Below, one piece after another: positions 14,501 through 29,500 of a stretch of 64,000 nt of DNA. The stretch lies in the NCBI GenBank assembly GCA_032209605.1, contig JASFXZ010000027.1:10063372-10127371 (forward strand), read 5' to 3'. Every line of letters begins with the position of its first letter. The first letter of the stretch is position 1. The notes under the pieces were generated by a model, which searched no databases, was not told where the DNA came from, and worked only from the letters and a program-made list of their open reading frames with translations. Origin of the DNA: Mactromeris polynyma. Taxonomy: Eukaryota; Mollusca; Bivalvia; Venerida; Mactridae. The position numbers were made by a program, and so were the translations under genes.

Positions 14501-17500
14501 CGCTCTGAGGCTCAAATTACTCTTGTAATAATATCAAACTAGAAATGTGACCCTACTTCACTCAATCAAGTGTCATAATTCTGCTCTCACTAAATATATC
14601 CAATAAACAAAACCAAGTGTGCAATTTCACATGGCAATTATAAAATATTGTTACTTTAGGTCAAATACTTCCGATGATCAACACAAATTAATAATTTCTA
14701 ATCTGGACAGCAGTCGGTAGATGAATTCCCTTCATAGAGAACTTCAATAACTGATTTTTTTCCAAATTAAATATTCTTTCTATACCGAGATAGTGTAGCA
14801 ACAAATGTAAAATCACAATATTTGGGTTTTAAAACACGAAAAATCAAATAACTATCTGTAAAAGAACACCAATATTCATTTTGACCTCTGATTCCGCATG
14901 GATCTGAGTCACTGATACTTACTGTACAGATAACGATCAGAAAACATGATGTGATGACCAGATTTTTAGCATCTTATACATACCTGTAATAACCCTCTTC
15001 TCATGAGGAAAACCTGATCACAGTATGATGTGTTACCTCGAAGGTAACTCTCCACAGCTCGAGCCAACCAGAACCTGTACAACACAATAATAATAATAAC
15101 TAGAGCTATCACTGAACACAATACCACTCTGTCAGACGTTTTTTAGAAAATCCAAATCGTCCATCTTAACTGTGATTGAAAAAATAGTATGTCATGTGCT
15201 ACAACTCATTGCATAGATTATTTGTGTTAAGTTTCTTGAAAATCCTGGGGTCATCTATAAAACACATGTATAAATCTTACAAATACAGCTACAGAATATA
15301 AATGAAGAAAAATAAAAAGGTTGAACATAAGCATTGGTTAACACCAACCTCATAAAGAGCTGAAAATAACTTTATGTTAATTCATACAAAAATAATAACC
15401 GAAACACAGTGAACTGTGCATGTAAGAAAGACTTTAACAGCAATGTCAAGATCAAATACAAATCCAGCCACAAGATGGAAATTATCAAAAGCAGGTATAT
15501 TTTTGCTTCAGAAAATTTATGAAAATAGATGGGCTGTTCACTTCAAGGAACATTTAGTAGATACAAATATACACTCATACACAACATGTTAAATATGCTT
15601 ATAAAACAGTTCATTACAATATAAGACTGACTAACAGACTTTAATTAAGTATCATAAAATCTTGCGATTTTACTAAAATTGTCAGTCAAATACAAGTTAT
15701 CAAAACATTCTTCTGGCATCTTCAGTTAAAAATGCAGCTCATGACAGCTAGTGTTATAGAATCTGTATTTTATTGATAAATCGACATACAAAATGGAAAC
15801 TAAGCAGTGGATATTATTTTCCCCTCACAACTCGATTTCTGCTATTAAAACACCCTTTCACCCTTACGTTAAGTTTAAAAAAAAACCACTGATAGTGTTT
15901 GGTGGATATTAGCTACATGCATGGGTCTAGTGGATGAAAACGTAGTTTACCTGAATGTAGACGTGGTTGGTTCCTTTTTCATAACTTCAACAATCTTCGT
16001 CAAAAGACCTTTATTGCCTCTACACATTAATTGTCTTAAACAGAAATTGAAGAAAAAAAATGTTTGAGGACAGAGTTGAATACAACATATTTATACATTG
16101 CTTGGGTTTACACAATTCATATCATTCATAGAAACATACCATCACTTAGAAATTTATAAATATACCCTGTAGTCTAGTCACTCACTATTTCTGCAATTTT
16201 CTAGGCATTTGTTCTCTTTAATTGTTTTGTTAGACACCAAATCTTTCCTTTCAACACCTATGCAATTAACATTTGCCAATGTCTACAAATTCTCATCAAA
16301 TATATGAAAATCTCATAAACACATTAACACTTTTGGAAAACATGTTAAAACCGGATAATTTCTTTCAACAAAAACCGAAACTGTCACTAATTTTGTCCAG
16401 CAGACATAACATTATTTCGAGTACCAAACAATGTCTATTTGTATAATGTAATGCATTGGTTGTGTCTGTTCTGTTGATGTCTCCATTGTTACAAAGCGCA
16501 CTCATAGGCAATAGTTTTTATCACATTTATTTCATACAATCCTAAGACAAACAAAACATTAGTAAACACATATAGTTACCTGTTTACATTGTCTAAATTT
16601 GGCAACTGCAATGAACCAGCTTTGGCTGAAATATGAAGGAAACAGTCATAAGGCCATAATAAAAAAATAATTGCCATCTCCCAACCTACATTGTGAAATT
16701 TTGTAAGACAGGTCGCCAAATTTTTGTAAACCAACACTTCTAGTAAGCAATCTTTTAACTTTATCCTGTCACTTGCTGTAATTTCGACTTGATAACAGGG
16801 TGCCTAATATTTTTTGTTTTATCAGGTCACTTGGTCACATGACCTTTATCTCACGTCACATGACCACGTGACTAGCCGGACTATTTTTGGTAATGTATCG
16901 CAATGTTATCTTTTTTCCGGACTAACTAAAACAATGGATTTTTCAATTGAATCCTACCACAAATTTCATCTTTTTTGTATAATGCATACAATAAAATTTT
17001 CATTTCCCCAAAATTGTTCTGTTTTCATTCAAACAATGCTTAATCTTATCCGTTACTCGGTCTGCATTTTGACCCGAATTTAAGTGCTTACTGGAACACA
17101 TAGTAAACAACGTAGTCAAACAAATTGTCGGCTGTTTACACCATTGGAACAAAATCTTGTCGGACATTTGAGTATGTCTGCGTTTGAACTCATCAGGGAT
17201 GACCGTGGGGTCGAGTTTCTCACGAAAATAACGTTTTGATCAATCGTAATCTTTGCAATCGTAAATGACACTGATAGACTGAATCCACATATGTTTCCTT
17301 GTGCAGTTTTAAATGTCCAAATATTCATTAAATAAATGTAAATATCACTTCTTTTTCACGTGTTCTGTGGCACTTGACATTTCTCAGCATTTGTAAACTA
17401 ACCATGGGAAATTGCGTATGAACTAATTGTAATGTTTACTTTTTGAATCTTACTAAATTGTTGCAAATTCTTAGATTTTCTTGATATATGCTCATCAGAT

Positions 17501-20500
17501 GTTGGCAAATGCAGATAAATTCATATTGCCACTGAAAATGTGTCAGACTCATGGGAACTATTTCTCTCGGCGTAAGGTGCCAACCACACTTATATTCAAT
17601 ACGTCACAAGATGTTCAATACATCAACAAATTAATTACATCACAATTCAGGGGATATAACTCGGTATTATTTAAAATTAAAGGTATTTCCACTTATTTAA
17701 CACAAAAAGTGACAGGATAAATAGAATAATAGGTTAGTGATGTGGAATTAGTTTCATGAGATGGCATTTTCAGCGACATTAGATTCTATCAAATTCCTGT
17801 ATAAAAGCCGCCATTGGCTCAGGAATTAACGTTTATTAACGAACTGTAAACTTATTTCAATCGTAAGTCACCATTCAAAGAGTAAACAGTTTGCAACTTT
17901 TTTTATTGTCGGCCTAATTGATCGTTATTTCTGCATATCAAACACTGCAAACAGCGAACCAATTTAGTTCTCAGGAGTGTTATTATTACGTGCTTCACAG
18001 GTCTATCACGCGTGTCGGGTACGCGAGACCTGATCTGATTGGCTGAAAGTGGTTTTGGCGACAAGCTCCGTCTCCGATTGTTTTTGGTAAGCGTGTGAAT
18101 AATCATGCCATTATACACAAACTTGTCATAGACAGGATATCAATTGGGGCCTTTATATAAGCGAGTTATACGGACATTGAGAATCGGTCTCAGCCCCTTT
18201 TAACCGCATTTGTCAAAATATGACACGACCCTCGCTTGTTTATTCAAGTTTCACACATTTCTATTGTATTCAGACATGACAATTGGCAATAAATTGACCG
18301 TTTCAAAGTCGCTAAAAACAGTCTATGGTGTGTTTGAGCAACAATTTTCATGGTCGCTCGTCACGTCAGACAGGGAGTCGTTTAATTCAGTGTTATTATA
18401 TAGCTTATCGGGGGCACCATTTATAGTCACATATATATGACAGTGAGTCGTTTAATTCAATTAGTTGCAAGGGCAGTTTAGACTGTACCTAAATTAAATG
18501 AAGATCATATGGAGTTTTTATACTTACCATTTATTCGTTTGACTTCATTGAGTTCAATCTTAGACAACAACAAATGTTTGTAGCTGAAATATGAAATAGT
18601 GTTTCATGTAATATTATTTCCTGTAATCTGGGTTAACCTTATTTAGTTCTATAGATAAGATGTGAACTGATGAAATCAGAATAAAACAGGGAGATGCACA
18701 TTATGCTTCATAAAGAAATGCCTCCAATGCTTTTTACCCTTTGCTGAATATATTTACATCATTCCCTGATGATGACTATGTAAATGATCGAAACAGTGGA
18801 CACAAAAACCATCTTAATGATGAAATTGGTGATGCAGAAGATTTTGCCAAATTTTGTGATTTCATAAATAAGTCATAAAATTTCAACCAGTGTAAATTTC
18901 CTGCATATTTTTACATACTTGAATGTAACAATACTCATTTCAATGATTCGCAAATATTTCAACTAACTTTTCTAACTTTCTGACTCTTGAAACTATCCAC
19001 TTACACAGGGAATAGCATAAACAAATCTGTTGTTAAGTTTCCATTCAGTAATCATTCTATTTCACTGTAATTACATGTGATGAAAAAGATTAACATTAAA
19101 TTTCCAATTGTGATTCAATTCCAACAAGAATTGACTTGATGGCAGGAGTTTGATCCTATGTGAAGTTCATAAATGCCCAAAACTTTACATTCAGACAATA
19201 TCACACAGGGGGTTAAATTTGACCCTGGAGTTGACCCTTTGACACCAAGGATTCTGACTGAAGGGTATTTTTCTCCTCTAAATTATAAGTAATTTGGCTA
19301 CAAAATGGTAAAATCAAGTAAAAAACTAGATGATTGTTTTTTAAGCAAAATATATGTCTCCCCATGGCAGTTTGTCAGTAATTGTAAAACTGATACAGGA
19401 TGTTAGAATAAAATATTGAGCAGACAAGAAATATGGTCATATGAACTTTCTTCGATCAGTTCACCATGCACGGTATAAGTACAAAAAAAAGGGTCATAAC
19501 TCAGTGAAAAACAAGAGATGTTTGTAAAACATTATGCCCCACTGTGACCTTGACCTTTGAGCATGTGACCCCAAAATCAATAGGGTTCCTCTGCTACCCA
19601 AGATGAATGTGTGGACCCAGTTTGAGGATGATAGGTCAAGGGGTTCTTGAGTTATTGATCGGAAACCAAAAGGTTACAGACCGACCGACGGACATACAGA
19701 CGGACCTACTGACATATGCAAACCAATATGCCCTCTCTTCTTCAAAGGAGGGCATAACAAAGAAGAATACCAACTGGTTTCACTTTCATCCTTTGAATGG
19801 AATGATATTCTAGTACTTACTCTGAGTGATCACAGAAACTATGGACTAAACGTAGAAATTGTATCTTCAATGCAACCTCCTACAATACAAATACACCAAG
19901 TTATAATTCAAAATACAGCAAATTCCTGCATTCTGATTGGCTAAGCTGAGGCGTTCATGCATGCATGAACACCCAAATTTCAATGATCGTGAAATTATCT
20001 CCAACCTAAATCTAAGGTAAACAATATTATCAACAAGTTGGGTACAATATTTTCGCAATCAACAAATATATTGTGTATTTATATGCAAATTATTAGATAT
20101 TTGAGAAACAAACTTTTTTAGATCGAGGGGCTTCATTCTATGTGTGCATTCTGATCAGGAATTACACATGGTGAACATCAAAAATTACAGAATAACAGTC
20201 AGAGTTGTATGCACTGGAAGGCATAATTGTCCTGGTCCATAAGTCAGGAGTTCTATTTCCGCCATCACTCAATCTCTGAACTAGACAAAGTAACCCATAA
20301 AACAGTCATCAAGAGAGCTTAATATAAGGTGAAATAAATAATATAAGCTTTAAAACATCATATATATAACAAAACAAAACCTGCACAAGAAGGCCTTTGT
20401 GCTCAGGTGAGCTAAAAACTATAACTATGAACAACCCAAAAGGTTTTGCACCGATACATGTTTAACGTTACAGTCAGAGGCCACCATCGTCCATACATGG

Positions 20501-23500
20501 ACAAGGTAACATTAGTGAAGTGAAGCAGTGATATAAGGGAAATACTTACTGGACTGCACTCGCAGGCAGAGTTATGCCCCCTCATTCTATGTCTATTTGT
20601 GTATCTACCTCTGAAATATGAACAAACAAGGAATAGAAATAACCTATTGCAACCACTTGGCTTTTGCTTTAGTCATTGACTTGGTATGAATAAAATTTTA
20701 AATAAAACATGCAATTAGAATTAATAAATGATTATCAATCATCAATTACAATAACAAAAGGAAATGTATCCATTAGCTTAACGCAAATTTTCAGACAAAT
20801 TTCCATTTCAGCCAAACAGCCAGTTGCTCATGTTTTTGTCACCTCCTCAACAGAAAGACGCCAAAAGAAGTGTTTATGAAATTAGAATTAATAACCTCCT
20901 AAACAAATTTGTAACCTAATATATGATTCTACAGATGCACTTGCTATGGGTTTTCAGTGGAATGGAAAATGGGCCATAACTCTAAATTAGACTGTTCTCA
21001 AAATCGAACTTGACCTTTATCATCTGCTTATGTGCTCAACATGAATTGAATCAATCCATCCTTTTATGAGTTATTGATCTGAAACCAATATTTGCACGTG
21101 CGAGCACATACACAGGTGTAACACTTTATGCCCCTTATGGATGCATAATAAAATTGCTATTTTGTCAAGTCATTAGTGACAGAAGTAAATTTCTCATAAA
21201 CACAGACTATCATTTTTGTTTTAGAGAAAATCACAGCAATTATTTTCACATGGTCAGCATGAGCCTTGTTGAATAATACCTGCACATGTTTGAAACATGT
21301 GACAAAGAGCAGCATCTAGTAACTTATCAAACAAAAAGAAATCCACAATTAACAGACATATAACATGGGCATGTAATTATCACTTGTCTATCAATCCCAT
21401 GTGTACCTTTACCAATGGAAAGTTTGGACATAATGTAAATGTTAAAGTGTATGAACCATATATTATATAGCAAAGAACATTGCAAAACTGGCTTTTTCAA
21501 ACATTGATATCTTGAAGATTGTTTAATGTCGTTTTTTATAATTAATAGCAGATATTTTAGAAAATAAAATCAACTCAGTTATACTGTTAATGTCACACAC
21601 AGCTCAGTAATATAACACAGAGCTTAGTATCATTACACCAGGCTAAGTATCATTACACTAAGCTTAGTACCATAACACTGAGCATAGTACAACTACACTG
21701 AGCATACTAAAACTACACTGAGCATACTAAAACTACACTGAGCATACTAAAACTACACTGAGCTTAGTACAACTACACTGAGCTTAGTACAACTACACTG
21801 AGCATAGTACAACTACACTGAGCATAGTACAACTACACTGAGCTTAGTACAACTACACTGAGCATAGTACAACTACACTGAGCTTAGTACAACTACACTG
21901 AGCATAGTACAACTACACTGAGCATACTAAAACTACACTGAGCATACTAAAACTACACTGAGCATAGAACAACTACACTGAGCATAGTACAACTACACTG
22001 AGCATAGTACATCTACACTGAGCTTAGTACAACTACACTGAGCATAGTACAACTACACTGAGCATAGTACAACTACACTGAGCATAGTACAACTACACTG
22101 AGCATAGTACAACTACACTGAGCTTAGTACAACTACAATGAGCATATTACCAAATACTTACACTTGACATTTCCATATAAATTGGTCAAACAAATCACTG
22201 AGACCAGGGGCCAATTTGAGCTCTGCTAATTTTCGTTGCACCTAAGAATAGAAGAAACGCATTAAGAATATATCAACGATCATACAAGATGCTAGATCAC
22301 AAATTTTTTAGAAGTTTTGTCATTTGTTTAAGATAACTCAGTATATCAATGATTCATAAAAACTTTAAATCGAAATAAAATATAACTTACTTCTTTGAAC
22401 ATTTTTGAAATAGAATATTCAAATGCAATATGAAAAAGCCAAGCATTTTAGTGATGACACGAAATGAAATCTTGATGTAAGAAATGATGCATGAAGATTG
22501 TTACATAAATGATTTTGAGTAAAACAAATAAAAATTTACCTTTTTTCTATGTTTCCCAAGCAAGAAAAGGCCCAGGACATAAACAACCTCAACTCGTTGA
22601 ACTAACTCTTCCGTAATTGTTAAACCTTGTTGTTTCTGCATTGGACTTTCTGCATTTGTAGGTGCTGTGATTCCTATGAAATAAAAAGTATGATGAATAA
22701 ACTTGATGGTTGTTTTCACACAACAATTTATGTCTCCCATAAAACTGCATCTGTTTGACCTAAGGTATCATTGTATGACTTTGACACTAATTTTAGGGCT
22801 AGACATAATGACAATTCTGTTTGATCTAGTTTGGTTGAGTCTGAAGTAACTGTAAAAAGATTAGGCCAATGAGACTACAGGTGCCCCTTGTGATGTATTA
22901 TACTGGATCAAGACATGTAACCAAGTACAGCCTTCAAACAGCAGTTAGACAGTCACAACAGCTAGACAGTCACAATGTGCGACAAGCCTGAAAGGATGAA
23001 ACAAGCGACAACAATCAGTAAATAGAAATGTGTCATAGTCACAGACGACCCTGCTTTGTGATATTGAGGAATTTTTTACACCACAGTACAACTTCTCCAG
23101 ACCAACGACATTCAGGCGATGCAAATGTTGGCTGTTGTTGAACAGACATTGCTCTGCATACAAATTATCCCAGCTCTATTATGATCATAGAAATTAAGAT
23201 ACTTGAATGACTTTCAAGTCTGCTCCCTAAAAAACAAAATTAGGGTTATACGGAAAGTGAGGTGCTATTTTGAACCAACTCCTGTAAGGCAGTGCAACAG
23301 GCGCCAATACCATCCTAATACTTGTGTAATGATTGTCATTTTTATCATGATGTCATATCGTTATTGCTTCTAAATATGATGTAAGTTAATTACCACAACC
23401 AAAAACATCAAAACTTACATTTCAAACAAAGTGTGTATTACAATTAGCACTATTAACCTGTGTTTCACCGGAGGTGAGAGTTCTCCTGGCAAATATTCAG

Positions 23501-26500
23501 ACAATGTGAAAACAAGGGAAGATACACAATATACCCTTAGAATATGTACAATTCACAATTATATCATAACATAACGTGTAGAGTGGTATTATTGTAATAA
23601 CACCAATGTATTATTTTCGATAAGTCACTAGTGAAAAAACAACTTATGCATGTGACGTCACAACAAAACAAGAGTGAGATAGACTTCATTGAAGATTATT
23701 GTCTTGTTAATATGGATATGATCTATCATATAATCTCATATCTTGTAGTTGCATAATGGAATAGAATATTGACACAACTATTTTTGTTGCGTAAGCGTTT
23801 GTTTACAAAAGACCGAATAACACTCACCATACTTAGCCTGCGTATAGAAGGTCAAGTTAATATTTTGATGAAAATCAGCTGTTTCTGTTTTTACGTCATA
23901 AATAGAACCCTACATTCATGGTTATTATTTATTTAATTTATTAAATTTGTCATCTATAACTGATAAAAACTCAGCAATGGCCACTCATGTAAGATCCTCT
24001 ATTCATCAAACATAATCATGTCCTGAAACATGGTTCATACAGAACTTCCCGAAACAATTCAAGGACTTTTCAAGTACATTTTCCCCATTTTCAATGACTA
24101 AAAATGCTGATATTTTTGGTATAGAGAAGAAGGGAAGTGTATTTTTCAAGTTATCCCCCGAGATGACCACTGCAGCACGAATAACATTACACAGCCTGAT
24201 GATTACTTTAAGAGGGTATAAAATGTGTCTATTACCGTACCATACTATATCCTACTTGGCCAATAGGCCCTGTTGAAAATAGGTATGTCATTTTTCCATA
24301 TTTTTTCATCATTGTTTGTATGATTGTTACTTTTGTCCTTTTTCTATTCGCAGCAAAAGAATTCAAGGGCAATTTCCCAAATTTATTTATTTTTGAAATT
24401 CAAGTACTTTTCAAGGAGTTTTTGGTTGCAACAACTAGTAGTTTTCAAGGAGTAGGCATCAAATTCAAGGACTTTTCAAGACAGTGCCAACCTTATGAAA
24501 AGACAACATCAGCTGATGTGTAATGTTGAAGATTTCTTACCCTCATTGAAATTGGACTAACATCTTAATACTAAGATACTGCAATAAACAGTTACAAAAC
24601 CAACCTCCTATAAAATCATCCATTTCATCTTCTAATGGATTATCATATGGTTCCTCTGCCATCTGGTTCTCAATCCATTCCATCCAACAATCTAACTCAC
24701 TCACCATACCAGGGAACCGAGGTGTATCTAAACATTAACACAATACATTTAATAATTACACTAAAATAAAACAAACTATCAGGTAGATGCACTCCCGACT
24801 TTCCAGAAAAGTACTATTTACAACTCTTTCCTTTGTCAGACAGTTTTTACTCAGAATTTTGTGTATGATTTTACCATAAGCTGATATTTAATCACTCTTC
24901 AGTTCATTAACAGTCTGTAAACAATATGCAGCTTCTACATGCCTTAATCAGTGCATCAATTTGCTTTGTGATCTTCGCAAGGTGCAATTAACAGATGGAT
25001 CATCAATTCAAGAAAAGTACAACATCATCCATACTTGGTAACCCCTCCGTGCAAATTTGCTCCTTGGATTTTATGAGATCGACATCTGTTTTGTGTCTGA
25101 TAAATGCCATGCCCGGAGCCCAAGGTACCAGAATATTTGTAAATTTGTCAGACACTGGATTTTAAGTGTCAATTTCTATGGTCATTCTCACATGTATGTG
25201 ATAATTATGTAAAGGCATTAGAAGTGCCACGTCAGATGCCATGTACGAGGGCTGTCCTATAAAATCATAGACTTTGTTGATAAAAAATTTATACTTCACA
25301 TTAAAAAAATAATTTGCATCTTTGCATATACAGTAAAACTTCGAACAGCTTTGGCTCGAACACCGTAGATAGTGAATAAGTGATACCTTGAACAGGTTCT
25401 AAGGTCCCGGCGAATTCCCTTCTTATTTCATATTATCTAACAGTAGATCACGCGAATAGAGATAATCAAACACTTGAACAGGATTTGCAGCACCTAGCTA
25501 TCATTTCATTCATTGTTCACCATAGATAGGTCGAACAATACAATAATTCACACCTTTCATTGCCGCTGAATATTCTATTGTTTGTTGACAGGTAAGATTA
25601 GCGACACATGTTATTCGTTCGTTGTGAGAATTACTTGTTGGTTGTAACTTGTACAATGAACATGTATCTACTATGTGACACACAATTCATTTGTATAACT
25701 ATAAGAATAAATGAATCATTTATTTAAACTTGTTTTTGTTTTTCTTTCATTTCTTTTTTAATTATTATAATTATCATTATGAATAATGCTTGATTATTTA
25801 TCCACGTGCATTCAGTATGAAAACACAAAGAGGTTTCGAAGTTATACTGTATATATAACAAACAAGAAAATGAAGAAAAACTGAAACAGTATTGTTTTAT
25901 TAAGTGTTTATACATTGCTTTCAATATACAAGTATACCTTCCCGGCGCAGTCTAAAAACCAGACGTATGAAAATGTCATATCATATGAAGACGACGTTAT
26001 TTTGACGTCATCACGTTGAATTTCAAACAAATGACGTTATTCTTAACAACGATACGCACGATAATATTACATCATCACGACTTGTGTAAAGCAGAAAATG
26101 GCGATGTCATACAAAGAAGCGGCGCCAAAACAGCTATTCAATTCTGTGTACAATCAGGAATGACGCCTATCAACACGTTTTGCCAGATGAAATCCACAGA
26201 ACGATACAATAAATTTTCAGAGCACTTGTGTATAAATGGCATGGTAGATTTAGCGACAGTATCAGGGAGAATACACCTCATGGGCGGCAGAAGTACAAGG
26301 ATTGCAGAACAGTGAAATCCTTGCAGGACGTCATCGATTGCGACAGGCAACATAACGTTCGAGAAGTTGCTGAGATGGCCAGTATACGTAAGTCTACAGC
26401 ACAACGCATCCTTACATCTGACTTGAGTATGTCACATGTGAGCGCTCGTTGGGTCCCTAGACTACTTACAGTGGAAGAGAAGCAGGTTCGAGTCAGTGCA

Positions 26501-29500
26501 TCAAGGACGTTCATACGAAAAGTTGGAAGAGATCCATCCTACCTCTCGCGAATCATAACAACAGACAAGACTTGGGTTCACTACTTTGAACCCGAGGGTT
26601 AACAAGCCTCAATGATCAGATTGAAAACATAGTATTGCACCAGGACAATGCCCCAAGGCATACCGCTAGGAGCACACAACAAGACATCGATGTTTAGGGT
26701 TCCAGCGAGCTATCCATCCACCATATTCCCCGGATCTGACGCCACTGGATTTCGCGTATTTTCAGAAGTTGAAGACGTATTTACAAGGAACAGGATTAAG
26801 TGATAGAACTGAGATCAGCCATGCGATACAACAATTCAACCGCACATTAGACGGCGACTGGTTCATGAATTTTTACGAGAAATGAGTAAGACGCCACCAT
26901 AAGTGTATTGCACATCATGAAGGAGTAGTATGTGACATTATTATGACGTTTACCGCCGCAATTATGTTGTCCGTTTGCACCGCTCCTGTGTACATGGTAT
27001 TGTTAAATGTTTTGTAGAATTTTTATTTTTGTTATTTTGTTTTGTAATTTCGTGTGTATTTGCACAGGAAGATGAATTAAATGTTGGAGAAATTTGTTAA
27101 AAACTTAGTTCATCAAAAATAAGTAAAGTCTACGATTTAGTGGGCCAGCCCTCGTACATATACTGTTCAACAAATGTCAGAGAAATTTGTTAAAAACTTA
27201 ATTCATTAGTTTTTTAGAAATTAGTTAAGTCTACGATTTAGTGGGCCAGCCCTCGTACATATACTGTTCAAAGAATCAATACTCACAGGCTTTAGACACT
27301 GCTAGATTAACCAGTCTTGGCAAGAGTTCTGGAATACTCAACAACAATTCCTGGTTGATGTCTCGTACATTCACAAATCCTTTACTTCTCTTCTGTTTGT
27401 TTTGTGCAAACACTGAAAAATTTAATAAAGATAAAATCAACTTATTATAAAGCAATAATATAATTTGAATACATTTAATCCATATAGTTATCAACTACAC
27501 AGTACACTTAAAATTCAAATTCAACCAACAAAGCCAAATTTTTATTCCTATTCATTTCATAACCATTGTTGCAGAAAATAAAACATGAATATCATCAAAG
27601 ATATTGCGCTGGCAGTCCTTACCCAAACCTGCTAGTACAAACTCCAGGGCTAACTGAATTTCTGGGTGCTGCCATGAATGGGCAAGTGCATTTTTTCTTG
27701 GAAATATTTTGTGTTGGAAGTGTTAACCATAAAATCCATCCATAATTGGGAATAAATAGAATCAACACAAAATGGTGACTTCATGATATTTTCGAGATAG
27801 TCCTATGTAACTTCAGGCTACACTGCAACTCCATTATAACGTGATCCAAGACTCGCGATTGCGTTAGAATCCGACTGCTATTAAGATATTAACCATAGAG
27901 AAGGGATACCAACTTACACCACCCACCCAATATAGCATTGTGCATACTGTGGTTTCATAAATATCGTATTTGTTTTAATAAATAGGTAACTGAAAATATA
28001 TAAAACTTATTTATGCATTATTATCTTAAACTATTTCAAAACAAAACTCATAAATTATTTAAAACAAAGCTAAAATATGGTCATTTCTCTTTTGGAACCG
28101 CGATATTTTGGCGTCGTTTGTATTATTAGTTTCCCGTCAAAATTGCCCACTGTGACACTCGAAAAATACATGTGAAAATAAATTGCAGGTTTCAAGCGAC
28201 AATTAATTTAATATTTATATCTGATCATATTTTTGCATCTATTAATATTTATCTGCTATTCACCAGAACAAAAGAATAAAACCAATCACGCATGAAAAAT
28301 GCGATGGCCTACAGTTTTTGCACCATGCCCGGTCATATCTATATTACATCCGTATCAAAGTATTTCTCTCCAATTAAATCAAATCAAAAAGTGCATCATT
28401 GACAAAATCACCACCAACGACGGTCGACCTCCGAAATTAGAAGACGACGCTGCGAGTAGAAAATTTTGATTGTGCGCTGCATCAAACATTGTGCTGACTA
28501 CTGCTGATCTAACAATTCGAGATGCAGCACTTTTATAGTCTGCAACAACATTGATTTTGTCTAGCAGCACTTCAAATATTTCGTGCCAATTTGTCCGCTT
28601 TTGCCTTGACTTAAAAGGTAACCAAGCAGCTACACAGCTACTTTTTGTGATAGGTTGAGAAACAGACACATTTAGTAGATCTGTGTGAATAACAAGTGAT
28701 GTATTAATTGTAATTAGCACATCCAGATATCGCAAACAGGTTAGCATTGTCATTATTTAGTTTATTGGGGATTAACACTGCTTTGATCCATGACTGACAT
28801 ATGGTCATTCACCCAATTAAAGAAATATCGCCGGTTCACGATCATCTAATTGGTCAAGGTAAGGAGAATAATTGAATGACAACTCTACATCAGCTGCAAC
28901 CCGTGACGTCATAGATTCAGCACAATTCCAGGTCAAATTACGTTGATGTTTGTGGAATATGTTGAAAAGCATAAGGTGACATTTGTGTAAATATTGATGG
29001 TTATCATAATTGGACATAAATCTCAGTTGACTTATGGCTGCATATTTTCAATTTCAGAAATCTAGCTGATTCGTTATCGCAGTTCATTAACAGCACATGA
29101 TTTCGTGAAATAGCAGACAGAAAATCTTGGAAAAAATAATTTTCCTTCTTTTTTATTTTTTTAAAGATTTTTCATGAAAATCATCAGGAGCCATAACGAC
29201 ATCGCATTATAATGGATATCATGTTATAACCGACCACGTAGTTATGGAGTTGCAGCGTAGTAGTTTTACAGAGCAAACTAGCTAGAGCTCTGAAAAATTA
29301 TGACAATGGCAAGATCATGTACAATAATTCCATTTTAACAAGAAAAAACAAGCATCTCGACTCACATGAGGATTTGTTGTCATATATGTCCAGATCAGAT
29401 ATTGCTACTGCAAGAATTCTACAAAAGTTTGCCAGCTGGTCGTCTTTCAAGCATTGTATTAAAGCTTGTATATTATCTGAAATATCAATCTTACCATTTA

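Larger units (their letters stand above)
25246..27154 (+). mobile_element. Mariner (Tc1/mariner) relic in TRPC4AP intron 8
   Basis: The outer ends CGAGGGCTG(T/G)CC...TCGTAGACTTT-like are inverted and flanked by TA. The 5' end is at 25246 and the 3' end at 27154. The element lies opposite in strand to TRPC4AP. It carries a broken transposase at 26090-26930 and a nested pogo-like element at 25331-25849. Without the nested element it is about 1.39 kb, a plausible mariner length despite an internal coding deletion. It is non-functional. Confidence 0.9.

Noticed and set aside
17800..18200. Internal promoter or histone-like gene in intron 14
   Set aside because: TATA and CCAAT words are present, but no ORF or RNA structure follows.
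21601..22150. CRISPR-like array
   Set aside because: The 20-bp units abut with no spacers and lie in a eukaryotic intron. It is a minisatellite; the same applies to 47922-49360.
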